From: Cordilura impudica
Taxonomy: Eukaryota > Arthropoda > Insecta > Diptera > Scathophagidae
NCBI GenBank assembly: GCA_963682025.1
Contig: OY821519.1
Location: 131,107,612 to 131,171,611, forward strand
Direction of reading: 5' to 3'
Length of the DNA: 64,000 bases
Below are positions 11,336 through 21,883 of the stretch, piece by piece (within the stretch, counting starts at the first letter, position 1; the number at the start of each line of letters is the position of its first letter). The translations under genes were made by a program, and so were the position numbers. Below the pieces are notes generated by a model. It saw only the letters and a program-made list of their open reading frames with translations, was not told where the DNA came from and searched no databases.

Positions 11336-12250
11336 TTAATTTTTAATTTTTCGTTTTTCATTTCTTATTTTTCATTTTTCATTTTTATTTTTCATTTTTT
11401 ATTTTTAATTTTTCATTTTTTATTTTTCATTTCTTAATTTTCATTTTTTATTTTTCATTTTTTATATTTATTTTTCATTATTTTTTTTTAATTTTTCATA
11501 TTTAAATTTTTTTTTTAATTTTTCATATTCAATTTTTCGTTTTTCATTTTTTATACTTCATTTTTCATTTTTTATTTTTAATTTTTTATTTTTCATTATT
11601 TATTTTTCATTTTTCATTTTAAGTTTTCATTTTTTATTTTTACTTTTTTATTTTTCATTATTTATTTTTAAATTTTCGTTTTTCGTTTTTCATTTTTTAT
11701 TTTTTATTTTTCATTTTTATTTTTGCATTTTCATTTTTTATTTATCATTTTTCATTTTTTATTTTTCAATTTTTATTTTTTATTTTTCATTTTTTATTTT
11801 TCAATTTTTATTTTTATTTAATTTTCCATTTTTATTTTTTTTTAATTTTTTATTTTTAATTTTTCATATTTAAGTTTTTTTTTTATTTATAATTTTTCAT
11901 ATTCAATTTTTCGTTTTTCATTTTTCATTTCCTATACTTCGTTTATCATTTTTTATTTTTAATTTTTTATTTTTCATTATTTATTTTTCATTTTTAATTT
12001 TTCAGTTTTCATTTTTTATTTTTATTTTTTTATTTTTCATTATATATTTTTAATTTTTCGTTTTTCATTTTTTATTTTTTATTTTTATTTTTCATTTTTT
12101 ATTATTCATTTATTAATTTTAATTTTTTATTTTTCATTTTTTATTTTTCATTTTTAATTTTTAATTTTTAATTTTTAATTTTTAATTTTTAATTTTTAAT
12201 TTTTAATTTTTAATTTTTAATTTTTAATTTTTAATTTTTCAATTTTCATT
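11336..12250. repeat. heptamer array (TTTTTCA/TTTTTAA)
   Basis: Tandem 7-mers, degenerate over most of the length and almost pure AATTTTT from about 12150 to 12236. This is the opposite strand of the array at position 1. It lies between the two halves of repeat D. Confidence 0.92.
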
Positions 12251-12319
12251 TTCAAATAGGATATTACATATCATAATTTTTTCACCGATACAATCATAAG
12301 TCACACCGATTTTTTCTTA

Positions 12320-12754
12320 GTCTGGGTTCACACAAGGTAATTTTTGTTGCGCAACTTTTTTTCAATTCTCTTTTAAAGTTGCCTTAATGTTCACACAGAG
12401 AAATTTATTGCCGCAACTTTTCTTTTTCTTTTGCTTTCAAATGCTTTCATTTTTGACATTTCACTTTATTAGCTTGTGTAAAAAGAATTTATTATTGGTC
12501 CAAAGTGAAAAATCTCTTTGTGTGAAAAAATGGAAGTCAAAGATAAAATCAAATAAAAAAAATAATAAAATAAATGCAATAATAATGACAATAATTTTCC
12601 ACAGAGAAGCAAAGAACAAAAAGAAATATCAATTAATAAGCTGCAGCTAACTTCGTGTTTATAATTACGTATTGCACAAATACCACTCTTCTTTCCCCTC
12701 TCTCCCACAAACTCAAGAATTGCGCAACAAAAGTTGCCTTGTGTGAACTCGGAC
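12320..12754. mobile_element. PIF/Harbinger-type MITE with TTA duplication
   Basis: 435 bp. The left end GTCTGGGTTCACACAAGGTA and the right end (reverse complement GTCCGAGTTCACACAAGGCA) form a TIR of about 35 bp containing TTGTTGCGCAA. TTA flanks both sides (12317-12319, 12755-12757). Repeat D copy 2 shows the single TTA at the homologous site. TTA duplication points to PIF/Harbinger; no transposase is encoded. A third GTTCACAC motif lies internally at 12390. Confidence 0.85.
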
Positions 12755-12877
12755 TTACGGCTCACATGTTACGCTGTTTTTGTGATTGCATTGTCAAATA
12801 GAAATTTAATCTCCTGCGTGTATAAATGTTTAACATAAAAAAAATTCAAATGATTCTTTGCTAAAAATGTGCAAATA

Positions 12878-13254
12878 TCTATAATATTAATAGGCTAGGT
12901 GATTTCTTGTGAATGATGTTTTGTTCTACCGTTTTATCCCGATTTTGACCAAACGTATATTTTTTGAAAGGTATTTCTTTTGAGCCGTTTTGCAGATTTA
13001 CAGATTTTTAAATTTTTACCTTTGCTTTGAATAAATTGCATATAAAGTTGCTACTAACACATACATAAAATTATACAATGCTATGTGTGTGTTTATTAAA
13101 TTTGTTAATGTGTTTGTAATAAAAATGAGTTTGTTTTTTGTGTTGATTTGTGAATTGGCTATAATTGATTAGAATAACTTTAGGGTCTTTATTTAATGAA
13201 AAAATAAGATTTCCTAGACTTTCCACTCGAATTTCAAGGGCTGGAATCTACCAG
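12878..13254 (+). mobile_element. small non-autonomous Helitron, family H copy 3
   Basis: Starts TCTATAATATTAATAGGCTA after host A. Ends after a CTCGAATTTC hairpin relic with CTGGAATCTACCAG before host T (CTAG mutated to CCAG). 377 bp, no coding capacity. Confidence 0.85.
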
Positions 13255-13261
13255 TTAATAT

Positions 13262-13691
13262 TAAAATAATCTAACCCATAAAAACAGAGTTAAAACTCTT
13301 TCTTTCCTTATGCATATGAGTTTTGAATATCTCCGCGACTATGTGTGACTTTGCATGACTATTTTAAAATTAGTCTTTGGTCATAACAGGTCTATGGACT
13401 AAGTTTCAGATTGTTTGGATGAGGGGAAACGGGGTTTAAATCACTCCGTGACGTGCGTGACACTGTGTGTGATTATCTTGGATTAATCTTTGGCCACAAG
13501 TCTATGGACAAAGTTTCAGATCGATCGGATGAGGGGACATGGGTTTTAAAGCTCTCCGTGACTGTGCGTGACTACCCCATAATCTTTAGTCACAAGACTA
13601 AGGGCCAAGTTTCAGATCATTTGGTAAGGGGGAATAGGTTGCCCCACGACAGACAGACAGAGAGTATGAGTTAAAAGAAGGAGTTTAAAAT
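13262..13691 (-). mobile_element. minisatellite-bearing repeat I, copy 1
   Basis: Minus-strand copy of repeat I. The outer end carries GACAGACAGACAGAGAGTAT beside GTTAAAAGAAGGAGTTTAA, and the inner end carries CCTTATGCATATGAGTTTTG. Between them are about three diverged units of roughly 110 bp, each with a CTATGGAC(A/T)AAGTTTCAGAT core and GTCACGCACAGTCACGGAG-like text. Confidence 0.75.
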
Positions 13692-13699
13692 GAGTACTT

Positions 13700-13915
13700 T
13701 TTGAAATAAGTGTATTTTTTAAGAAAATGATACTTTGAGAGAAGGGTAATTTTGAAAAGGGGTAATTTTTTAGAAAAGTGTGCATATTTCAAAAAAGGGT
13801 ACTATTTTGAAGAAATAGTGCTTTCAAAAAATGTACTTTTTAAAAAAGGTATTTTTTAAACACATGAGAACTTCTAAAAAAATTTAAAATTTTTAAAAAA
13901 AGGGCAGTTAAAAAA
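13700..13915. repeat. degenerate repeats of a GGTACTTTTTAAGAAAA-like motif
   Basis: Several imperfect copies of a 20-25 bp motif (GTACTTTTT..AAAAAGG), with further copies at 14370-14440 on the other side of repeat D copy 2. The two blocks may be one repeat array split by D. Confidence 0.6.
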
Positions 13916-13920
13916 AAATT

Positions 13921-14325
13921 ATGTGAGTCCGATCACAGGGGAGATGTGTAAATAACTAGTAATTAAAGATTTTTTTAACGCACTTTTTTAAAATCAAACA
14001 GAAAGCGTCATCTATGTATCACTTATAGAACAACTGCAGGAGCTCCGGTTATACTTGCGGGGTTGTTGAATTATATATATGTTATACGTATATGTTATGA
14101 ATTATGTATATGTTATATTGTGAAACTTTTGTCGTTTTACAACAAAGGGTTGTTGAATTAGCTGAAACAATTTTATATAATAATTTTTTCACCAATACAA
14201 TCATAAGTTACACCAATTTGTCTTACGATCACAGCGTAACATGTGAGCTCACAGGTTACGCTGTTTTTGTGATTGTATTGTGAAATGGAAATTTACCCCC
14301 CTGCGCGTGTAGATGTTTACACATC
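13921..14325 (+). mobile_element. repeat D copy 2
   Basis: About 405 bp, same order as copy 1 but without the microsatellite or the MITE. It keeps the empty TCTTACG site of the MITE. At 14233-14262 is a hairpin (AGCGTAACATGTGA / TCACAGGTTACGCT, 13 of 14 paired) that copy 1 has partly lost. Confidence 0.75.
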
Positions 14326-14484
14326 AAAAAATAAAAAGGTATTTGCTTAAAAATGGTTATGTTTTTTGAAAAAGTGTACTTAAAAAAATGCTTTTGGAGA
14401 AAAGGTACTTTTTAAGAAAAGGTATTTTTTATTTCCTTTTTTAAGGATTATATTTGTTCTTTCGTATTTTTGAATTTGTTTTTT

Positions 14485-14953
14485 ATATGATGATAACGAT
14501 AAAGAAAAATGTGGTAACTCTGACTTAGCAAATGCGACAAGTGCAGTGTAACCATACACACAGCCTCATGAAGCGACAGTAACAAAAATAAGAGCAGCAA
14601 CATATACGTATTTAAAGAAAAACAACAAACTCATTGAAAATTTTTATTTTTTCAAGAGTTTCTTTTTCACATTTTCATGTGTCGTAAGCTTTGGGCCGAA
14701 TTTAATTATTTTAAATAGCAACTCCTTTGGGATGTTAATAAACTATTTTATTCAAAAACGAAGAGTCTAGCTTAGTTATTGATGGTGTGATCGTGATAGA
14801 CAGAAGGACAGATGGCCATTGCTAAATCAATTTCCTTTGTTATAAGGACCTAAAAAATTTTGTGTTTTAGGGCCTACGAAGTATATTTCGGTGCGTTGCA
14901 AACGAAATGACAAATCTATAAACACCCTCTGCACAGTGGTGTGGAGGGTATAA
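14485..14953 (-). mobile_element. family C repeat without array
   Basis: Matches the inner half of the copy at 36283-38383: GTGGTAA near the start, AAGAAAAACAACAAACTCA, AGCAACTCCTTTGGGATG, a GACAGAAGGACAGATGG GTCY remnant, GTTATAAGGACC, and the terminal hairpin CCCTCTGCACAGTGGTGTGGAGGG. It lacks the long heptamer array, so it is a useful pre-expansion sibling. Confidence 0.75.
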
Positions 14954-14974
14954 AAACTAACATGTGTATACGTA

Positions 14975-15265
14975 ACAGAACATGTGCAATTGGATATGTA
15001 TCAGCGATGCATATGTCATGTCATGTTTGCCCGCTTGTTTATTTTGTTTAGTTTTTTTGTACATAAACAAATGTAATTGTATGGATTTATGGATTTTATG
15101 CCCATTGTATTTATTAAGTGTTTTCAATTAAAAGAGGACGAAAATATCTAAAATTTTTGTTAATTTATCTTTTTAAATTTAATCATCATTGTAAAATAAC
15201 ATAGTCATTATAATTTCAGATCTAGCCTTTAGTGTCTCTTAGTGTTGACAACCTTGGAGGCTATA
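14975..15265 (+). repeat. diverged dispersed repeat J, copy 1
   Basis: Aligns by eye with 31352-31650 (AACAGAACA.GTGCA, GATATG.A.CAGC.ATGCATA, CGAAAATA.C.AAAATTTTTG). No coding capacity. Class not recognised. Confidence 0.5.
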
Positions 15266-15427
15266 AAAGTTTCGGCACAACCAAACTGAATACTTTTAGT
15301 TGTTTGTAATTAAATTCGAAAGTCTAGATTCGCCATGAGGTTTATTGCTGCTTTGTTTGGCTCCGAGAGTAGTTTTTTTTGCCATAAATGCCCGAAAATT
15401 TTACAATCAAACTTTAAAAGTATCATA

Positions 15428-16200
15428 ATTATACCCTATACCACCATTTGGTTTGGGTATAACGACTTTGTGCTGCTGTTTGTACCTACCAAATATATTT
15501 GACCTAGACCCATCTTTAATTATACCGATCGACTCAGACTCATTCTGAGTCCGATGTCCGTCCGTCCGTCCGTCTGTGTGTCCATGTAAACCTTGTAATC
15601 AAACTACAGGTCGCAATGAAATTCGGTACGTAGGCTTTTATCGACCATAGGCTGAAAGCTGTTGAAATTGGTGAAAAACAGTCCATGTTCAGACCTAGTC
15701 CCCATACAAATGACCCCTATGAAATCGACATAAATTACCATAAGTTCCAAATTATAGCATAGATCTTAGCCAAATTGCGTTTGTATATGTTGATTGTATC
15801 CGTTAATCAGTAGTCCAAAAATAATCCCTATAGGACAATTCTTAATCATAGGCCCCATACAGAGCTGCTTCCCGATCTTAACTTAAATCTATCAAAAAAC
15901 AAAAATATTGCACAGATTTTTCTCAAATTTGGTTTGTATATATTTTTTCAAAATATAAGTGACTTTATCAAATATGGTCACGATCGGTTCACATTTCGAC
16001 CTAGTCCCCATATAAATATAGCATCCGATATAAATTTTTTCATATCTGCAGCGAAAAAAATTAATAACAATGCCACTCAAATTTGGTTTGTGCTTATTTT
16101 CGATATCGAATTAGTTGGACCGAAGAGATAGGGTCTCTACACCAAGGTATAGGGTATCGTATAGTCGGTCTAGACCGACTATAATTTCTTACTTGTTTTT
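15428..16200 (+). mobile_element. family A repeat, near full length
   Basis: Best plus-strand representative. It opens with the hairpin TATACCCTATACCACC...GGTTTGGGTATA. Next come ACCCATCTTTAATTATACC, a GTCCGTCCGTCCGTC proto-microsatellite, TCCATGTAAACCTTGTAATC and repeated CCTAGTCCCCATA.AAAT blocks. It ends GGTATAGGGTATCG, the 20-bp palindrome AGTCGGTCTAGACCGACT, then TTTCTTACTTGTTTT. The order resembles the DINE-1/mini-me class, whose members are thought to be Helentron-derived; the class is inferred from architecture. Confidence 0.85.
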
Positions 16201-17290
16201 ATAATGAGTAATTTTTTCATTATGGAATTTTTACTGGATATTACTTAAAGTTGATTACAGCGAACACATAGAAAATATTGGTACTAGTGCAGCCATCTGT
16301 ATGAGAGGTCGTAGTATTCTGGTAATATTAACCTCTGAGATATTAAGACAATCTTGGAGGGAGAGGTACACGTCAAGTATTTTTCCAAAACATATAAATA
16401 CAATCTCTTGTCATTCTCTTCCACGGTGCTACAGCTGATGATGTTCGCATATAATTAGCACACATATCACAAATCTACCTGGGATGTCATCACATGTCCA
16501 GTTAGCAGCGAGCAAAAAATAAAATAAAAAAAAACAAAAATGTTCTAGTCATACATATTTAAATCAAACAACAAAACATATGTACTTTATAGAAGACGAA
16601 CAATATAAATATTCTCTGTTTGCGGTAGTTATCGCAGTAACGACAACTACAGCTATCGTGTGTGTAGCCATTGGCATCGTCGATATTCTGCAGCAACAGT
16701 ATAACACAGCAGTTGCTGTAGGCATTGTATCGTTTTATTTGATGTATTTTGTGAGTACTTCGTGTTATTATTTATTATTGTTGTTGTTTATTTTTGTTGT
16801 GAGTTTTGTTATCACGTTTGAAAACACGTGCTTTTGTATTTTGTTTCGCACGAGACGAGAGACGAGAGTTTGATTGGGAAGAATAAAAAAAAAAAATAAA
16901 AAAAACGACGACAAAATTTATACGATACAAACAACACCACAGCCACGACTACCACCACCATCGCAATCACCAGTAAAGCAATAATAACAAAATACAAAGT
17001 AACTGAGTAGATAGATGACTTGCTTACTTTACTGGATATTTGGCTAGCTTGGCTTGATAATTGTTGGTAATATGCACCAATACCAATAAATGAATACACG
17101 AGTATTCTACAATGTGAGTAAAACCCCACCTAAATGATCCGTACATAAGTTTTTTTTTTTAGTTTTTGTTTATTTTAAACTTGGCGAGTAAATATTTATG
17201 AGTTTGCTTGTACATATTCAGTGTTTATGTGAATAGTATGTTTATGAATTTCTAATCAAAAGCAGACATATTTTAGGATTTTTCCAATAT
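16201..17290. other. single-copy-looking interval
   Basis: No repeat partner noticed. It includes a 97-codon hydrophobic frame (16580-16873) overlapped by an opposite frame, and a CAA/CAC/ACC-rich stretch at 16915-16990. Such sequence can occur near host gene regulatory regions in flies, but no exon or domain is supportable. Confidence 0.35.
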
Positions 17291-17294
17291 AATT

Positions 17295-17400
17295 TACGTC
17301 CAACGTTGCCAATTTTTTCCAAGAAAAAAGCGCATAACAGAAAACCAAAAAGCGCTTAATTTAAATGAAACTAAAAATGCTGAAAAGCACTAGTTTGTAA
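17295..17400. repeat. repeat motif 'GTTGCCAA...AAGCGC'
   Basis: CGTTGCCAATTTTTTCCAAG, AAAAAGCGCATAACAG and AAAGCGCTTAA. Related text is seen at 21590-21620, 24520-24575 and 63595-63665 (GATGCCAACTTTTTTCAAGT, AAGCGCTAAAAG). Likely a dispersed terminal sequence of an unidentified element. Confidence 0.45.
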
Positions 17401-18158
17401 AAAAATAAAATTATTTTTTATTAATAATCAAATGTGTTATTTATTATTTGGTTAAAGTGTAAATAAATGAAAACGTGCAATTTTCTCTCCTAACTTCAGG
17501 CCATAATTTTCTTTTAATAAAATTTTGTCTTTTTTTATTTAAAGATCATTAATTTTATTAGAAACATTTGATGGCATTTTAGAATTAGTCTTTATAAGTA
17601 TATATAATATCGCACCTGTACCTCGAAAGTGAGTCAACACAAAATTTTTCAATTTTCACTTTTTGCAAGAAAACGATACACAGTGGTCATATCTATCCAC
17701 TGTAAAAATCTTACAGCGATTTTTCTAGTTTGTCGCAAAAAAAAAATACAGTTGTAACCCTATTTGTGTTATAAGAGTAGCTTCTTCAGAATCCACTAAA
17801 AAGACATATTTTGAGTTCCACCCAAAAAACTTCTTATTTTTGATGATCACTGAAAAAATCGCAAAAACAACTACCGTTGTATACTTATTATTCGCAATTC
17901 TTTACAATGAAGCAACCGTTTTTAAATTTTATAGTAAATATTTAAAAAAAAACCCGATTTTGCCTCTACTGAAAATTTGTGAATTTTGGGTTGACTGACT
18001 TTAGAGGTACAGGTGCGATATGTATTAAAGAATTTATAGTGTTTAAGAACATTCTATTCATATCTTTGTGTTTAAAACAATTCATTGCACCTAACACCTT
18101 TTTCCAAAGACCCAAACTAACTATTATCAAAATTTTGAAATCCGAAAAAATTGGCCAC
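17401..18158. other. AT-rich interval with an inverted CACCTGTACCTC motif
   Basis: ATCGCACCTGTACCTCGAAA at 17610 and GAGGTACAGGTGCGAT at 18003 are inverted copies bounding about 400 bp, and GTCAACACAAAATTTTTC / AATTTGTGAATTTTGGGTTGAC lie just inside. This looks like a TIR element (about 17609-18019), perhaps a MITE. No coding capacity. Confidence 0.5.
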
Positions 18159-18740
18159 TTTTAAATTCTTTCTTTTAACTCATACTCTCTGTCTGTCTGT
18201 CTGTCGTGGGGCAACCCTATTCCCCCTTATCCAATTGATCTGAAGCTTGGCCCATAGTCTTGTTGTGACTACAGATTAATTTTTGGGTAGTCACGCACAG
18301 TCACGGAGTCATCTAAATGTAATTTCCCCTCATCCGATCGATCTGAAACTTGGTCCATATACTTGCTATGAAGAAAAGATTAACTTTGACTTAGTCAAGC
18401 ACAGTCAAGGATGGTCACCCACATTCATGGAGAGATTTAAAACGGATTTCCCCTTATCTAATCAATCTGAAATTTGGTCAATATACTTGCTGTAAAGAAA
18501 GATTACCTTCGACGTAGTCACACACAGTCACGCATAGTTACGTATAGTCACGGAGTGATTTAAACCCCATTTCCCCTTATCCGATCGATCTGAAAGTTTG
18601 TCCATAGACTTGTTGTGACCAAAGATTAATTTTAAAATAGTCACGCAAAGTCACGCACAGTCACGGAGAGATTCAAAATTCATATGCATAAGGAAAGAAA
18701 ACGTTTTAATAAAAACTTTGTTTTTATGGGTTAAATTATT
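18159..18740 (+). mobile_element. minisatellite-bearing repeat I, copy 2
   Basis: Opens TTTTAAATTCTTTCTTTTAA, CTCATACTCTC and (TGTC)n. It then carries four to five units of about 100-126 bp, each with GATCTGAAACTTGGTCCATA and AGTCACGCACAGTCACGGAG. It closes with TCATATGCATAAGGAAAGAA and TTTTTATGGGTTAAATTATT. Start and end carry loosely inverted TTCTTTC...CATA motifs. Confidence 0.8.
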
Positions 18741-18785
18741 AATAACTATTAATAAAAATTGATTCATAATTATTATGAAAAAGTT

Positions 18786-19594
18786 AAAACAAGTAAGAAA
18801 ATTATAGTCGGTCTAGACCGACTATATGATACCCTATACCATGCGTTTAGAGACCCTATCTCTCAGACCCAACTAACTGGATATAGAAAATAAGCATAAA
18901 CCAAATTTGAGTGGGATTTTTATTAATTTTTTCGGCTGCAAATATGAAAAAGTTCATATCGGATGCTATATCTATATGGGGACTAGGCCCAAAAATGGAC
19001 TGATCCTGACCATGTTTGGTAAGGTCTCTTGTATTTTGCAAAAATATATACAAACAAAATTTGAGAAGAATCAGTGCAATATTTTAGTTTTTTGATAGAT
19101 TTAAGTGAAGATCGGGAAGCAGCTCTATATGGGGCCTATGACTAAGAGTTGTCCCATAGAGATAATTTTTGGACTACTGATTAATGAATGTAATAAACAC
19201 ATACAAACCCAATTTGAATAAGATTTATATGATAATTTGTATCTTAAGGCAATTTAAGTCGATTTCATAGGGGTCACTTGTATGGGGGCTAGGTCTGAAC
19301 ATGGACCGATTCTCACCAATTTCAATAGCGTTCATCCCATGGGCGGTAAAAGATTAAATACCAAATTTCATCAAAATATATTCATATTTGCGACCTGCAG
19401 TTTGATTACAAGCTTTACATGGACACACAGACGGACGGACGGACGGACGGACGGACATCGTTAAATCGAATCAGATAGTGATTCTGATTCGATCGGTATA
19501 ATTAAAGATGGGTGTAGGTCAAATATTTTTGTTTGTTACAAACAGCAGCACAAAGTCATTATACCCAAACCACATAGTGGTATAGGGTATAAAA
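18786..19594 (-). mobile_element. family A repeat, near full length
   Basis: Starts AACAAGTAAGAAAATTATAG with the AGTCGGTCTAGACCGACT palindrome and ends with the CCAAACCACATAGTGGTAT hairpin. The proto-microsatellite is GGAC repeated five times at 19430-19452. Confidence 0.88.
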
Positions 19595-19631
19595 ATAATA
19601 ATTGGAGCTATTATTATTTTCCAATTAATAT

Positions 19632-20072
19632 ATTTATACCCTATACCACTATGTGGTTTGGGTATAATGACTTTGTGCTGCTGTTTGTAACTACCAAAAA
19701 TATTTGCCCTAGACCCATCTTTTATTATACTGATCAGCTCAGAATCACTTTCTGAGTCGTTTTAGCGATGTCCGTCCGTCTGTGTGTCCATGTAAACCTT
19801 GTAATCAAACTACAGGTCGCAAATATGAATCTATTTTGATGAAATTTGGTATATGAGCTTCCATCGACAATAGGATGAACGCTATTGAAATTGGTGAGAA
19901 TCGGTCCATGTTCAGACCTAGCCCCCAAACAAATGTCCCCTATGAAATCTACATAAATTGCCATAAGATCCAAATTATCCCATAGATCTTAGTGAAATTG
20001 GGTTTGTATGTGTTCATTGTATCCGTTAGTCAATAGTTCAAAAATAATCCCTATAGGAGAATTCTTAGTCAT
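19632..20072 (+). mobile_element. family A repeat, truncated, head-to-head with the previous copy
   Basis: Begins with the intact TATACCCTATACCACTATGT hairpin and stops in the TAGGAGAATTCTTAGTCAT block. The hairpin ends of this and the preceding copy face each other across about 37 bp, giving a long inverted repeat. Confidence 0.85.
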
Positions 20073-20538
20073 TCTTAGTAGTAAATGAGCTACTCGAGCT
20101 TAACGAGTATACTTACCCCATGGTGAGCTGTCAAAGTCAGCAAATTAATGCTGTTTTTGCAAAAAGTAGAAAAATTGAAATTCTTTACGACTCAAGTGCT
20201 TATTTTTCTATTAAATCTTTAAAAAAGTAAAACTTTTATAATGGAACCTTCAAGTTCAGATATTTCTAGATATAGAAAAATTTTTTTTGTTTACAAAAAT
20301 TATGTGTAACTATTTTTAGTATTTTTCCACATATAAATTAGTTATAGCTGGGATCCGAATTGTGGATTAAAAAAGAATCCCCGAGACAACGCAGAGCCCT
20401 CTTTTTTATTGTCATTTTTGTGTAAAAAGTTTGGTTGTCAAGTCCAGTAATTGTGTTGTTTGTTTTTAAATATTGCCTTTTTCTATTCTTTTGGTATTTT
20501 TGTTATTATTTATGTTGATGCATTTTGCGCTTTTTTTC
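20073..20538. other. AT-rich interval, nothing recognised
   Basis: No gene or repeat recognised. CCCCGAGACAACGCAGAGCC at 20380 is a local GC-richer spot. Confidence 0.4.
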
Positions 20539-21280
20539 CAGAGATGAGTGCGTGAAAGATTTTGATCACTTTAGCTCATGTACACAAAATTTTATCACAC
20601 ACAATTTACAGTCTGTAAAATTTTTTTAATACATTTAGCAAAATTCAAGTGATTAAAATGTGTTTCAATCACGATCACAACAGATTTACGCACGCTCACG
20701 AATTTTTGCTCACGTGTTAAATTTTTCGTAAGCAAAAGTTGTAGCCACCATATAATGTAACCATGTATTTTCTGTTATGTTAATTTTGTTTTATATTCAT
20801 TTAAGCAAAATGAAAATTTTTAACATTAAACATACACACATTTATTAATACTAGCAGACGCCAGCCCTCAAAATTCGAGCGCAAATTGTAGGAAATTTTA
20901 TTTTTTCATTAAATAAAGACCCTAAAGGTATGCTAATCAATTATATCCAATTCACAAATCAACACAAAAACTAACTCATTTTTATTACAAAAGCATTAAC
21001 AAATTTAATAAACACACACATAGCATTGTATAACTAACTTTATGTAGGTGTTAGTAACAACTTTAAATGCAATTTACTCAAAATAAAGGAGAAAATTTAA
21101 AAATCTGGAAATCTGCAAAACGGCTAAAAAGGAATACCTTTTGTTTGGTCAAAATCGGGATAAAATGGTAGAACAAAACATCAGTCACAAGAAATCTCCT
21201 AGCCTATAGATATTATAGATATTCTTGTCTCTGCGATGACGCTTGATTTAAGAAAAAAATGTGTTACGCGCCCATCTCTA
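20539..21280. mobile_element. hAT-like MITE holding a small Helitron
   Basis: The left end CAGAGATGAGTGCGTGAAAG and the right end, reverse complemented, TAGAGATGGGCGCGTAACAC form a short TIR of hAT type. No convincing 8-bp duplication was found. Removing the nested Helitron leaves about 370 bp with no coding capacity. Confidence 0.55.
20851..21219 (-). mobile_element. small non-autonomous Helitron, family H copy 4
   Basis: 369 bp. Minus-strand ends are TCTATAATATC...CGTCTGCTAG with a CTCGAATTTTGAG hairpin, placed between host A and T inside the hAT-like MITE. Confidence 0.85.
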
Positions 21281-21865
21281 TTCTAGAGTAACACAATTAT
21301 TTTAATACTGTTTATTAAAATTTTGAAATAAAAACAAAAATTTCACCAAAAAGTAAAAAATAATTTTTTTTTTTTAAACCATTCTTTCGTAACTTTTTCA
21401 GATAATTTTGTATATTTATGAGATTTAGTGAAAAACAAAATTTTAATTTTTAATTAATTTTATACTAATATTAATACACATTATGTATTTATTATTTAAG
21501 TTTTTTCGCTCTAATTTCCAATTTGATTTATTAATTTACCGCTTTTCATTCCAAAGTTACAGTTAAAATAGTGAATTAAGAACTTTTTTTGCCGAAAAAG
21601 CGCATAACAGGTTAACAAATTTTTTTTCCATTTTTGTTTCTAAAATGTTGTGTTTTTATGTATTTATGATTAATCGTCAATAGAAAAATATAATATTCTT
21701 TTTCGTGATTTTTTTTAGATAAATTAAATATACAAATGGGAAAAAAATGAGAAACAAAATTTGAAATTTAAATTCAATTTATAATAACATGTATAAATAT
21801 TATATGTTTATTCTTTAATATTTTTAATAGGACATTAAGTACGCTCTATTTTCCATGTTTACTTA
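21281..21865. other. AT-rich interval flanking the Helitron
   Basis: No genes. A segment at 21550-21600 (CCAAAGTTACAGTTAAAATA) recurs just beyond the Helitron's right end at 24500-24535, with the AAGCGC motif after both. Confidence 0.45.
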
Positions 21866-21883
21866 TCTATATATATAAAATTC

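Larger units (their letters stand above)
11174..12836 (+). mobile_element. repeat D copy 1, with nested microsatellite and Harbinger-type MITE
   Basis: The left half (TGTGAGTCCGATCACAGGGG..., AAAGCGCCATCTATGTATCA) and right half (TTTTTTCACCGATACAATCA..., GTTACGCTGTTTTTGTGATT) match copy 2 at 13921. The termini carry GATGTGTAAACATCT in inverted orientation. Internally it holds a heptamer array (about 11336-12250) and a TTA-flanked MITE (12320-12754). Exact ends are uncertain because the shared sequence extends a little past the inverted motif. Confidence 0.75.

Noticed and set aside
16580..16873. 97-codon hydrophobic frame that could be read as a membrane protein
   Set aside because: AT-rich low-complexity translation, overlapped by an opposite-strand frame, with no recognisable domain or start context.
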